A stretch of 64,000 nucleotides of DNA, taken from contig NZ_JPLE01000035.1 in NCBI RefSeq assembly GCF_001010415.1, positions 1 through 64,000 of the forward strand, given 5' to 3'. A program made the position numbers and the translations under genes. This DNA is from Xanthomonas pisi DSM 18956. GTDB taxonomy: Bacteria > Pseudomonadota > Gammaproteobacteria > Xanthomonadales > Xanthomonadaceae. Below, piece after piece: positions 7,239 through 16,085 of the stretch (within the stretch, counting starts at the first letter, position 1; every line of letters begins with the position of its first letter). Below the pieces are notes generated by a model. The model did not search any database. It saw nothing but the letters and a program-made list of their open reading frames with translations, and had not been told where the DNA came from.

Positions 7239-9094
7239 TACGGGCTCGACTCGCCTGGCGCATCGGGGAGCGCCAGCCCATGCAGGTTAGCGTAGATTCG
7301 TGCGGCAAGTGCGGCATTGACCCCGTCTACCCGCGCAATCTCGGCTTCGCCGGCCGCCTTGAGACCGACCAGGCCGCCGAAATGCTTGAGCAGGCTCGCG
7401 CGACGTCGCGGGCCGATGCCGGGGATGTCCTCGAGCTTGCTGGTCATGCGCGCTTTCTGGCGGCGCCCGCGGTGGCCGGTGATCGCAAAGCGGTGCGCTT
7501 CGTCACGCACCTGCTGGATGAATTGCAGTGCCGGCGATGCCGCACCCGGTCGCAGTTCGCGGCCATCGGCCATGATCAGCGCCTCGTGCCCTGCCCTGCG
7601 CTCCTCGCCCTTGGCCACGCCGACCAGCATCACGTTCTCCACGCCCAGGTCGGCCAGTGCAGCCTGCGCCTGCGCCAGCTGGCCGGCACCGCCGTCGATC
7701 AGCAGCACGTCGGGGAGGACGCCGTTTTCTTCCACTGCACGTCGGAACCGCCGTTCGATCGCCTGGTGCATCGCCGCGTAATCGTCGCCCGGCGTAATGC
7801 CGGAAATATTGAAGCGGCGATACTGGCCGCGCACCGGGCCGCTGGCGTCGAACACGACGCACGAGGCGACCGTGGCTTCGCCCATGGTGTGACTGATGTC
7901 GAAGCACTCCACGCGCTTGACCTGCTCGGGCAGGCCGAGCATCTCGCGCAGCGCTTCGCTGCGTGCGTGCTGCGCACTCTGGCTGGTGAGCTCGGTGACC
8001 AGGGTCAGCTGCGCATTGCGCGTGGCCAGCAGCAGGTAGCCGGCACGCTCGCCGCGCACGTTCCACTTCAACGCCACCTTGTGCTCGGCGGCGGCGCTGA
8101 GCGCAGCCTCGATCAGTTCGGCATCGGGGATTTCGCGATCCAGCAAGATTTCGCGTGGCGGCCCGTGTTCGGCGTAGTACTGCGACACGAATGCGGCCAG
8201 GATTTCGTCGGCGCTGTCTTCGCCGTTGGTCTTGGGAAAAAACGAGCGCGTCCCCAGATTGCGGCCGTCGCGGAAACTGAGCAGCAACACGCAGGCCTGA
8301 CTGGACTGGGTGGCGCAGGCCAGCACGTCCAGGTCGGCGGCGCGGCCGTCGACGTACTGGCGGTTCTGCATGCCGCGCAGCGACGACAGCAGATCGCGCA
8401 GACGCGCGGCGCGCTCGAATTCGAGCGCCTCGCTGGCCTGCTGCATCGACTGCATGATTTCTTCGCCGAGCTGGTCGCTCTTGCCTTCCAGGAACATGGT
8501 GGCGCGGCGTACCGATTCGGCGTAATCGGGCGCGGCCACCAAATCCACGCACGGGCCGCTGCAGCGGCCGATCTGGTATTGCAGGCACGGCCGCGAGCGG
8601 TTGCGAAACACGCTGTCTTCGCAACTGCGCAGCTTGAACAGCTTGTGCATCAGGCTCAGCGTTTCGCGCACGCCGGTCACCCCGGTGTAGGGGCCGAAAT
8701 AGCGCCCCTGCACCGCACGCGGGCCGCGGTGCAACGCGATGCGCGGCCAGTCTTCGCGCGTGAGCAGCACATACGGGTAACTCTTGTCGTCGCGCAATGA
8801 CACGTTGTAGCGCGGCGACAGGGATTTGATCAGCTGGTTTTCCAGCAGCAGCGCTTCGGCCTCGCTGCGGGTCACGGTGACGTCCATGCGCGCGACCTGC
8901 GACAGCATCGAGGTCAGCCGCGCATTCTTTGGCGTGCCGTTGAAATAGCTACCCACACGCTTGCGCAACGCACCGGCCTTGCCGACGTAGAGCAAGGTGT
9001 CGTCGGCCGCATACATGCGATAAACGCCGGGTGCGGTGCTCAGTTGCGCAGCAAACGCCTTTCCATCGAAGTCGGCTTTGGGCCTTGCGCTCAT
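7238..9094 (-). CDS. uvrC: Excinuclease ABC subunit C
   Basis: 618-aa nuclease subunit of nucleotide excision repair, which makes both incisions around a lesion bound by UvrB. It has an N-terminal GIY-YIG domain (PGVYRMY...LLYVGKA, about 17-95), a UVR motif (about 200-235), the RNase H-like endonuclease half with DVLLIDGGAGQL, and a C-terminal helix-hairpin-helix (IPGIGPRRRASLLKHFGG). Length is normal for the family. It overlaps the upstream NHL gene by four bases (ATGA) and couples to pgsA downstream. Confidence 0.97.
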   Translation of the reverse strand: MSARPKADFDGKAFAAQLSTAPGVYRMYAADDTLLYVGKAGALRKRVGSYFNGTPKNARLTSMLSQVARMDVTVTRSEAEALLLENQLIKSLSPRYNVSLRDDKSYPYVLLTREDWPRIALHRGPRAVQGRYFGPYTGVTGVRETLSLMHKLFKLRSCEDSVFRNRSRPCLQYQIGRCSGPCVDLVAAPDYAESVRRATMFLEGKSDQLGEEIMQSMQQASEALEFERAARLRDLLSSLRGMQNRQYVDGRAADLDVLACATQSSQACVLLLSFRDGRNLGTRSFFPKTNGEDSADEILAAFVSQYYAEHGPPREILLDREIPDAELIEAALSAAAEHKVALKWNVRGERAGYLLLATRNAQLTLVTELTSQSAQHARSEALREMLGLPEQVKRVECFDISHTMGEATVASCVVFDASGPVRGQYRRFNISGITPGDDYAAMHQAIERRFRRAVEENGVLPDVLLIDGGAGQLAQAQAALADLGVENVMLVGVAKGEERRAGHEALIMADGRELRPGAASPALQFIQQVRDEAHRFAITGHRGRRQKARMTSKLEDIPGIGPRRRASLLKHFGGLVGLKAAGEAEIARVDGVNAALAARIYANLHGLALPDAPGESSP

Positions 9095-10509
9095 TCTTCT
9101 ATCGCAACATCGCTCAATGCGCCGCTTGCAAGGTCGTAACGCAAGACGGCGTGGGCGTCGGTTTCGGCAATCCAGACTGCGCCGGCGGCGACCGCCAACC
9201 CTGCCGGTCCGTGCAGACGACGCGGCAGCTCGACCGTGCTGAGCTCACCGCCGCCCAGGCGCAGGCAACGCAGCCGTCCGTTGCCGGTGTCGGCAATCCA
9301 CAGCAGCGGCGAATCGGCGGCCAGTGCGATGGCTTGCGGAAACTGCAGGCGCGCGGTGCCGCGTGGGCCGTCTTCGTCGCCGAACTGCCAGATGCCCTGC
9401 CCGCCCACCAGTGTCTGCACCAGATCGCCGCGCAGCTGCATGGTGCGAATCGACGAACCCAACCCGTCGCAGACGTAGGCCACCTGCTGCACGGCTGCCA
9501 AGCCGGCCGGCTGGGCGAATGCGGCGAGGTGGCCGCTGCCGTCGCGGATTTCGAGGGCGCCGGTACCGGCGCGTGCGCTCAGTGCAGCCCGCCCCAGGTC
9601 GTAGCTCCAGACACGGTTGTCGCCGGCCATGGCGATCAACACCTGGTTGTCGGCAATGGCCAGCCCCTGCGGATAGTTCAAAGCAGACGCACCAGCGAAC
9701 GCCAGCGGCCCTTCGACCGGCTCGCCCGAGCGGCCGGTGCCGCACAAGGTGTCCACCTGCCCGCTGCGCAGGTTGATGCGCCGCAGCGCATGATTGCCGG
9801 TATCGGCGACGTACAGCTGATCGCGCTCCAGCGCCAGGCCCTGCGGGCGCCGAAAGGCCGCCTCGCCGGTACCGCCATCGATGAGATCGGCATTGCCGTG
9901 GCCGAATTGCCGCAACACCCGCCCGCCATGCGTGCATTCGAGCACGCGGTGGTGCCCGGTGTCGGCGATATACAGGCGGTCTTCGGTGGCGGCCAGGCCG
10001 GTCGGAAAACGCAGCGCCAGCCGCGGCTCGGGTTCGCGCTCTGCGATGCCCTGCAGGTCGGCGTCGGAGGGCGGTTGCTGGCCTTCGCACAATGCCACCA
10101 AGGCCTTGTCCAGATCACCGGTGACGCCCACCAGACGCTGGCGCTCGCGGCCATAGGCATCCAGCAGGACCAACGTGGGCCAGGATTCGATACCGAAGCG
10201 GCGCCAGGTTTCCCAGTCCTTGTCGAGCAGGATCGGCGCGCTGACGCCGTGCCCGCGCAGTTGCTTGAGCGAGCGTTGCGGCAGGCGTTCGCTATCGAAG
10301 CGCGGCACCTGCACCACGATCACCTGCAGCCGCCCGGGGCTGCGCGCCTGCCATTGCGCAAGCTCGGCAAGACGCTCTGCGCACCACACCGAGCTGGCAT
10401 TGACGAATGCCAGGACGAGCGCGCGGCCGCGATGCTCCTGCAAGGTGGATGGCCTGGCATTGAGCCAGGTGGGAAATTCCGGCAGTTCCTGGGTGAGCTG
10501 GGCGTTCAT
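9091..10509 (-). CDS. Thioredoxin-fold plus NHL-repeat beta-propeller protein
   Basis: 472-aa protein of the NHLRC2-like arrangement. Residues about 1-145 look like a thioredoxin-fold domain, but the usual C-x-x-C is absent and only one Cys remains (SSVWCAERL). Residues about 165-472 contain NHL repeats; three are obvious from LYIADTGHHRV, LYVADTGNHAL and LWIADTGNGRL. The fold suggests a binding scaffold, and a redox function is doubtful without the second Cys. The start is ATG 10509 (MNAQLTQ). The gene overlaps uvrC by four bases, so it probably shares the transcript. There is no signal peptide, so it is likely cytoplasmic. Its role is unknown. Confidence 0.8.
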   Translation of the reverse strand: MNAQLTQELPEFPTWLNARPSTLQEHRGRALVLAFVNASSVWCAERLAELAQWQARSPGRLQVIVVQVPRFDSERLPQRSLKQLRGHGVSAPILLDKDWETWRRFGIESWPTLVLLDAYGRERQRLVGVTGDLDKALVALCEGQQPPSDADLQGIAEREPEPRLALRFPTGLAATEDRLYIADTGHHRVLECTHGGRVLRQFGHGNADLIDGGTGEAAFRRPQGLALERDQLYVADTGNHALRRINLRSGQVDTLCGTGRSGEPVEGPLAFAGASALNYPQGLAIADNQVLIAMAGDNRVWSYDLGRAALSARAGTGALEIRDGSGHLAAFAQPAGLAAVQQVAYVCDGLGSSIRTMQLRGDLVQTLVGGQGIWQFGDEDGPRGTARLQFPQAIALAADSPLLWIADTGNGRLRCLRLGGGELSTVELPRRLHGPAGLAVAAGAVWIAETDAHAVLRYDLASGALSDVAIEE

Positions 10510-10532
10510 GACGCAATTATGCCCAAGCGTGA

Positions 10533-10997
10533 TTAGCCGCGGGTGAGTCTGGCGACCGTCCGTCGCGCCGCGGTATCGACCAGCTGCCAGACCTGCTCGA
10601 AATCCTTGCTGCCGCCGGTGTACGGGTCGGGGATCTCGTCGCGCGCATCCACGCCGGCCCACGGCAACCACAGCGCGACCTTGTCGCGTTGCGCTGCCGG
10701 CGCCAGACGCTGCAGATCGCGCAGATTGTTGCCGTCGGCGCACAGCAGCCAGTCGAAGTGTTCGAAATCCTCCTGGCGTACCTGCCGTGCGCGCAGGCCG
10801 GAGAGATCCACGCCATGGCCGCGCGCGCAAACAATGGCACGCGGGTCTGGCGGATCGCCGGCGTGCCAGTCGCCGGTGCCGGCCGAGTCGACCTCGATGC
10901 GGCGCGCCAGGCGTGCCGCGTGCAGCCGTGCGCGCAAGGCGCCCTCGCCCATCGGCGAGCGGCAGATATTGCCCAGGCACACGATCAAGACCTTCAT
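10533..10997 (-). CDS. Low-molecular-weight protein-tyrosine phosphatase
   Basis: 154-aa phosphatase. The P-loop C7-L-G-N-I-C-R13-S is at the N-terminus, and the acid-base Asp lies in the DPYTGG loop near the C-terminus, as expected for the family. Bacterial members dephosphorylate tyrosine kinases such as those for exopolysaccharide, or small arsenate-type substrates; here no kinase or ars gene is near. The start codon overlaps the kdsB stop by four bases (ATGA), so it is co-translated with kdsB. Confidence 0.92.
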   Translation of the reverse strand: MKVLIVCLGNICRSPMGEGALRARLHAARLARRIEVDSAGTGDWHAGDPPDPRAIVCARGHGVDLSGLRARQVRQEDFEHFDWLLCADGNNLRDLQRLAPAAQRDKVALWLPWAGVDARDEIPDPYTGGSKDFEQVWQLVDTAARRTVARLTRG

Positions 10998-11773
10998 GCC
11001 GATGCCACGCGCGCTTGTGCCCGTGCCAGATCCTCCGGCGTATCGATGCCCGGCGGAAACTGCTCGGGCGTCAACGCAACGGCGATGCGATGACCGGCTT
11101 CCATCGCACGCAGCTGTTCCAGCGATTCGATGCGCTCCAGCAGGCCGGGCGGCATCGCTGCGAATTGCTGCAGGAATCCGGCGCGATAGGCGTAGATGCC
11201 GATATGGCGCAGCCATTGGCCGTCCTCGGGCAAGCGGCCGCGCTGGCTGGCGAAGCTGTCGCGGTGCCAGGGAATCGGCGCGCGGCTGAAATACAGCGCG
11301 AGCCCGCCTGCGCTGCGCACCAGCTTGACCACATTGGGATCGAACAGGTCGTGTGCGCTCTCCACCTGCGCGGCCAGCGTCGCCATCTCCGCGCCCGAGC
11401 GCAGCAGCAGCTCGGCGACCGCGCGAATACCCGCAGCCGGCGCAAACGGTTCGTCGCCTTGCAGATTCACCACGCAGACATCGGTGCCCCAGCCGGCGAT
11501 GCGCGCGCATTCGGCCAGGCGATCGGTGCCGGAAACATGGTCGCTGCCGGTCATCGCGACGTGCACGCCGGGCACGCCCTCGATCGCGTCGGCAATCCGC
11601 ACATCATCGGTTGCCACCCATACCTCGCGCGCGCCTGCCGCCAGTGCCCGCTCGGCCACGTGCTGAATCATCGGGCGGTCGCCGATCAACTGCAGCGGCT
11701 TGCCCGGCAGGCGGGTGGATGCGTAACGCGCCGGAATGGCGACGACGAAATCGGCAGACGGGTTGTTGGTCAT
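10994..11773 (-). CDS. kdsB: 3-deoxy-manno-octulosonate cytidylyltransferase
   Basis: 259-aa cytoplasmic enzyme that activates KDO as CMP-KDO for lipopolysaccharide inner-core synthesis. Family marks are [18 protein letters not shown] at the N-terminus, NLQGDEP in the middle and the [14 protein letters not shown] segment near the C-terminus. ATG 11773 (MTNNPSADF) gives the normal length; longer in-frame extensions run into low-complexity sequence. It overlaps the phosphatase gene downstream. Upstream, 362 bases without a gene separate it from lpxK. Confidence 0.96.
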   Translation of the reverse strand: MTNNPSADFVVAIPARYASTRLPGKPLQLIGDRPMIQHVAERALAAGAREVWVATDDVRIADAIEGVPGVHVAMTGSDHVSGTDRLAECARIAGWGTDVCVVNLQGDEPFAPAAGIRAVAELLLRSGAEMATLAAQVESAHDLFDPNVVKLVRSAGGLALYFSRAPIPWHRDSFASQRGRLPEDGQWLRHIGIYAYRAGFLQQFAAMPPGLLERIESLEQLRAMEAGHRIAVALTPEQFPPGIDTPEDLARAQARVASA

Positions 11774-12135
11774 GGGTCGGGTTCTCTGCAGCAGGGGTGT
11801 TGGAGCGGCGGGACGGTCGAGCAGGTGTGGCGTTCTTGGATCGGCAGCATCGCGTGTCGATCGTGGCGTTGCGACGGATCGCAGCAGTTGCAGCAGTTGC
11901 AGCAGTTGCAGCGGCACAGCATGGCGCCGGTGTCGTGTAGCGGCTGTCGCCGGCGCGACTGTGCGAGAACGCTGAGGTCGTCGACGTATCGGCGCCACGC
12001 GCGACGGCGGAGTGTCTCTGCAAACCGGTTGCGACCCAGCCTAAAGCGGTATCCCGCATCCAGCCAGCCTCAAAAGGATGAGGTGCAACCGAGGCGTTCG
12101 CGGGCAGCACCTGCGCGCGCAACAAGCCGCCAGGA
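11774..12135. other. Intergenic region lpxK-kdsB with a 9-bp tandem repeat
   Basis: No gene is supported. GCAGCAGTT is repeated three times head to tail (11881-11907), plus a partial fourth unit to 11912. In E. coli a small ycaR/Trm112-type gene sits between lpxK and kdsB; no such frame is present here. The region may carry a separate promoter for kdsB. Confidence 0.6.
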
Positions 12136-13173
12136 TCAAACGCCCTGCCGGCTGGCCAACTTGTCCAACCGATCCAGCAGGCTCACCCAAAATGCAGCCG
12201 GCAACTCCGCCTTGAGCGGCACGCTGTACAGCCATTCGTCGGCGAAAGGACGGCACTTCACCGCGTCCTTTTCGGTCATCAACACCGGCAGGCGGCTGCC
12301 GAAACTGAAATCTGCAGCGCGATACACGTGATGATCGGGAAAGGCATGCGGCACGACGCCGATGCCGCGCGCACGCAGCATGGCGAAGAAGCGCTCCGGG
12401 TGTGCGATACCGGCCACCGCATGCACGCGCTGCCCGGCCAGCATGCTCAGGGGTTGCGCCCGTTTGCCGTCCATCGGCTGCACGCTGTCGATGCTCAGGC
12501 GCATCTGCCATTCGCCGAAACCGGCATCGTCCGTGGTCTGTGCGGTGGGTGTGGCGCTGGCCTGCCCGAGATTGACCACGCGGAAATCGCAATCGCGCGC
12601 GCGCGCGGCCGGTTCGCGTAGCGGCCCGGCCGGTAGCAGGCGGCCATTGCCATAGCGGCGCTGGCCGTCGACCACCTCGATTTCCACGTCGCGTGCCAGC
12701 CGATAATGCTGCAAGCCATCATCGCAGACGACGATGTCGCAACCGGCCTCGACCAGCGCTCGCGCAGCGGCGACGCGGTCGCTGTCCACGCGGACGCGTG
12801 CGCCGGTTTTCCAGGCGATCAACACCGGCTCGTCACCACCGAGCGCCACCGCCGTGTCTGCGTCCACCCATCGCGCAGTGCCGGAGTCATCACGGCCATA
12901 GCCGCGGCTGGCAACGCCAGGCGTCCAGCCGGCTTCCTGCAGTTTGGACACCAGTGCGATGGTCAGAGGGGTCTTGCCGGTGCCCCCCGCCGTCACGTTG
13001 CCGACCACGATCACCGGTACCGGCACGCCATGCCGTTTACGCCAGCCGCGGCGGTACAGGCTACGCCGCAGCGCGATGGCAGCGCCGTAGATCGGTGCCA
13101 GCACGCGTGCAGGCAGCGGAATCGGCGCGTTGTCGTACCAATAGCCCGGCGTACGGGCGCCACGCTTGCTCAT
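12136..13173 (-). CDS. lpxK: Tetraacyldisaccharide 4'-kinase
   Basis: 345-aa inner-membrane-associated kinase that phosphorylates the 4' position of the lipid A disaccharide. It has an N-terminal hydrophobic segment (about 20-37) and a Walker A loop [12 protein letters not shown] at 58-69. The middle carries the [16 protein letters not shown] strand-turn typical of LpxK, and the C-terminus the [10 protein letters not shown] motif. It overlaps the stop of msbA by four bases, so the exb-msbA-lpxK genes read as one operon. Confidence 0.96.
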   Translation of the reverse strand: MSKRGARTPGYWYDNAPIPLPARVLAPIYGAAIALRRSLYRRGWRKRHGVPVPVIVVGNVTAGGTGKTPLTIALVSKLQEAGWTPGVASRGYGRDDSGTARWVDADTAVALGGDEPVLIAWKTGARVRVDSDRVAAARALVEAGCDIVVCDDGLQHYRLARDVEIEVVDGQRRYGNGRLLPAGPLREPAARARDCDFRVVNLGQASATPTAQTTDDAGFGEWQMRLSIDSVQPMDGKRAQPLSMLAGQRVHAVAGIAHPERFFAMLRARGIGVVPHAFPDHHVYRAADFSFGSRLPVLMTEKDAVKCRPFADEWLYSVPLKAELPAAFWVSLLDRLDKLASRQGV

Positions 13174-14939
13174 GCCTGCCGTTCGCGAAACTGCATGCCG
13201 TGCAGATGCGAATACAACCCGCCCTGCGCCAGCAACTCGGTATGGGTACCACGCTCGACGATGCGGCCCTGGTCCATCACCAGCACCTGGTCGGCATGCT
13301 CGATGGTGGACAGGCGGTGCGCGATCACCAGCGTGGTGCGATCCGGCATCAGCTTGTGCAAGGCGTCCTGCACCAGTCGCTCCGACTCGTTGTCCAGTGC
13401 GGCGGTGGCTTCGTCCAGGATCAAGATCGGCGCGTCCTTGAGCATGGCACGCGCGATCGCCAGGCGCTGCCGCTGCCCGCCGGACAGCCGCCCGCCCTTG
13501 GTGCCGACGTGCGATTGCAGGCCCTCGGGCAGTTGCGCCACGAACTCCATCGCATTGGCGCCCAGGATCGCGCGCTCCAGTTGGCCGGCATCTGCGGTGC
13601 GCATTTCGCCATAGGCGACGTTGTCGGCGATGCTGCCGTCGAACAGCATCACCTGCTGGCCGACCAGCGCGATCTGCCGGCGCAGATCGGCCAGCGCGTA
13701 CGCCTGCACCGGATGTCCGTCGAGCAGAATCTGCCCGGACTCTGCTTCATAGAAGCGCGGGATCAACTTGATCAGGCTGGACTTGCCGCTGCCGGAGCGT
13801 CCGACGATCGCGGTCACCGTGCCGGGTTGCGCCACGAAACTGACCTCGGCCAGGGCCGGATTCACCTGGCCTGGGTAACGGGCGGTGACATCGCGGAACT
13901 CGATCAGGCCCTTGGCACGCGTCAGCGGCACTGAGCCTTGATCCGGCTCGTCGGGGCTGTCGAGCACCGAGAACAGGCGCTCGGCCGAGGCCAGGCCGCG
14001 CTGCACCATGTTCTGCACATTGGTGAGCTGCTTGAGGCCTGGAATGATCGTCAGCATCGAGGTCATCAACACCACGAAGTCGCCCGCGGTCAGGCGCCCG
14101 GCCAAGGCCTGCGCACCGGCCACGAACAGCAGCGCCGACAGCCCGATCGCGCCGATCATCTGCACGGTGGCGGTGGAAATGCCGCGGGTGGATTCGACCT
14201 TCATCGCCAGCCGCAGGTTACGGTCGGCCAGCGCCCCGTAGCGTTCCATTTCGGTCTGCTGGGCGCCGTAGATCTTGACCTCCTGGTGGCTGGACAAGGT
14301 CTGGTCGGCGGCCTGCAACAGATGCGCGCCGCTCTCCTGAATGCTGTGGCTGATGCGCCGATAGCGCCGCGCCACCTTGTCCATCACCCAGGCCAGCACC
14401 GGTGCCAGTACCACGATGGTGAGCGTGACCTGCCAGCTATGCCACAGCATCAGCGCCAGTGCGCCGATCACTTGCAGTGACTGCTGGATCATCACCTTGA
14501 CCGCATCCACCGCGGCCTGTGCGACTTGATCCGAATCCGATCCCAGGCGTATCAACATCGAGGGCACCGGCTCGGAATCGAAGCGCGAGCCCGGCAGACG
14601 CAAATACTTGGACATCACCTTGACGCGCAGATCGCGCGCAATGCTGCGTGCGGATTTGCCCATCGCCATGTCGGTGACATAGCCGGCGACGCCACGCACC
14701 ACGAACAGCAGGATGATCTGCACCGGCAGCCAGCGGCTGACTTCGGCGTTCTTGTAGATGAAGGTCTCGTCGGTGATCGGCTTCATCAAGGCCAGGAAGC
14801 CGGTGGTGCCTGCCGCTTCGACCAACGCGGCAATCAGCGCGGCGATCAGCAACAGCCGATACGGCTTGGCGAAGCCCAACAGGCGACGGTACGTGCGCCA
14901 GGACGAGACTGGCGCCGGGCGGTCGTTGATGGTGGTCAC
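13170..14939 (-). CDS. msbA: Lipid A export ABC transporter, ATPase/permease
   Basis: 589-aa half-transporter that flips lipid A-core across the inner membrane. The N-terminal ABC_membrane domain spans about 20-310 with six hydrophobic segments. The ATPase domain has Walker [11 protein letters not shown]-loop GQQVMLFDG, signature [14 protein letters not shown], Walker [13 protein letters not shown] and the switch His in VIAHRLST. It overlaps exbD and lpxK at its two ends by four bases each. Placement next to lpxK supports MsbA over a general multidrug exporter. Confidence 0.96.
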   Translation of the reverse strand: MTTINDRPAPVSSWRTYRRLLGFAKPYRLLLIAALIAALVEAAGTTGFLALMKPITDETFIYKNAEVSRWLPVQIILLFVVRGVAGYVTDMAMGKSARSIARDLRVKVMSKYLRLPGSRFDSEPVPSMLIRLGSDSDQVAQAAVDAVKVMIQQSLQVIGALALMLWHSWQVTLTIVVLAPVLAWVMDKVARRYRRISHSIQESGAHLLQAADQTLSSHQEVKIYGAQQTEMERYGALADRNLRLAMKVESTRGISTATVQMIGAIGLSALLFVAGAQALAGRLTAGDFVVLMTSMLTIIPGLKQLTNVQNMVQRGLASAERLFSVLDSPDEPDQGSVPLTRAKGLIEFRDVTARYPGQVNPALAEVSFVAQPGTVTAIVGRSGSGKSSLIKLIPRFYEAESGQILLDGHPVQAYALADLRRQIALVGQQVMLFDGSIADNVAYGEMRTADAGQLERAILGANAMEFVAQLPEGLQSHVGTKGGRLSGGQRQRLAIARAMLKDAPILILDEATAALDNESERLVQDALHKLMPDRTTLVIAHRLSTIEHADQVLVMDQGRIVERGTHTELLAQGGLYSHLHGMQFRERQA

Positions 14940-15391
14940 TGGCGGGTTCCGTTCTTGCTTGTCTTGCCGGCAGTGCCGGTCTGGGGCGCGGTCGCAATGG
15001 CGATACGCCGGAAGCCGAGCTGCCCCAACGCATCCTGCGCGGTGACGACGGCCTGATACGGCGTACGCGCATCGGCACGCATCAGCACCGTCTGCTCGCG
15101 GTCGTCGCCGGCGATCTGGGCGATGGTCTGCTTCAGCGACTCCACATCTGCGCGCAGGACTTCCTGGTCGTTGATGAAGTAATGCCCGTCGGCATTGACC
15201 AGCACGCTGAGCGAACGCGGCGGCGCGCTGGTGTTCTGGTCACTGGCAGTCGGCAATTGCAGCTGCAGCGTGGAGCGTGCGTCGAAGGTCGTGGTCACCA
15301 CGAAGAAGATGATGAGGACGAGAATGACGTCAATCAATGGCACCAGGTCGATATGCGGCTCGTCCTGGCTTCGGTCGCTGCCGATGCGCAT
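14936..15391 (-). CDS. exbD: ExbD/TolR-family biopolymer transport protein
   Basis: 151-aa inner-membrane protein. A short cytoplasmic N-terminus leads into one transmembrane helix (about 16-36) that starts DLVPLIDVILVL; D21 is the conserved proton-path Asp. The rest is a periplasmic domain. With ExbB it uses proton flow to energise an outer-membrane or envelope process. It lies three bases after exbB. No tonB or tolAB is adjacent, so its partner is unclear; its place beside msbA hints at envelope function. Confidence 0.92.
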   Translation of the reverse strand: MRIGSDRSQDEPHIDLVPLIDVILVLIIFFVVTTTFDARSTLQLQLPTASDQNTSAPPRSLSVLVNADGHYFINDQEVLRADVESLKQTIAQIAGDDREQTVLMRADARTPYQAVVTAQDALGQLGFRRIAIATAPQTGTAGKTSKNGTRQ

Positions 15392-15394
15392 CCG

Positions 15395-16057
15395 TCAGCC
15401 CTTTGCCATGACAGGCTTGCTGCCCGACGCTGCCGGCGCCGCCGCTACAGGCGCCCCGCGGCCATCCATGGTGTCCAGCAGCAGCGTGGCTTCCTGTTCC
15501 ATCTCGATGATGTAACCGGCAATGCGCCCCTTGAAGAAGCGATGCGCCATCAGCGCGGGCACCGCGATGATCATGCCGGTGGCGGTGCACACCAGCGCCT
15601 TGCCGATGCCACCGGCCAACTGGTTCACATCGCCCACGCCGTGATCGAGGATGCCCAGGAACATCTGGATCATGCCGACCACCGTGCCGAGCAACCCCAG
15701 CAGCGGACCGGCCGAGGCGATGGTGCCCAGCGCGTTCAGGTAGCGCTCCATGCGGTGCACCACGTGGCGACCGGTGTCTTCGATGCGTTCACGCACCAGA
15801 TCGCGCGGACGGCCGCGCACATCCAGTGCCGCAGCCAGCAGCGCGCCCAGCGGCGAATTGCGCCGCAGCGACTCGATGTGGGTGGGATCCAGCTTGCCGC
15901 GCGCGGCCCAGTTACGGACCTCCTCGCCCAGACCCGGCGGCGTCACCTCGTTGCGGCGCAAGGTCCACAGACGCTCCAGCACGATCGCCAGGGCGATCAC
16001 ACCCAGCAACAGCAACGGCACCATCGGCCAACCGCCCGCCTTGACCAGCTCCAACAC
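15395..16057 (-). CDS. exbB: ExbB/TolQ-family proton channel protein
   Basis: 220-aa inner-membrane protein with three hydrophobic helices, at about 10-30, 105-130 (GTIASAGPLLGLLGTVVGMI) and 145-170 (ALVCTATGMIIAVPALMAH). This is the MotA/TolQ/ExbB channel pattern. I chose GTG 16057 because GGAGGAA lies nine bases upstream and this start restores the family's N-terminal helix; the next ATG (MVPLLL) would cut into it. A C-terminal Ala/Pro-rich tail is present. It couples tightly to exbD. Confidence 0.9.
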   Translation of the reverse strand: MLELVKAGGWPMVPLLLLGVIALAIVLERLWTLRRNEVTPPGLGEEVRNWAARGKLDPTHIESLRRNSPLGALLAAALDVRGRPRDLVRERIEDTGRHVVHRMERYLNALGTIASAGPLLGLLGTVVGMIQMFLGILDHGVGDVNQLAGGIGKALVCTATGMIIAVPALMAHRFFKGRIAGYIIEMEQEATLLLDTMDGRGAPVAAAPAASGSKPVMAKG

Positions 16058-16085
16058 GATTCGATTCCTCCGGCGACGCGGCCGC

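Noticed and set aside
7208-8800. 530-codon open frame opposite uvrC
   Set aside because: Shadow of the uvrC codon pattern, His/Gln/Ala-rich and without a ribosome site.
11881-11912. Coding Gln/Leu repeat
   Set aside because: No frame across it has a start, ribosome site or family match.
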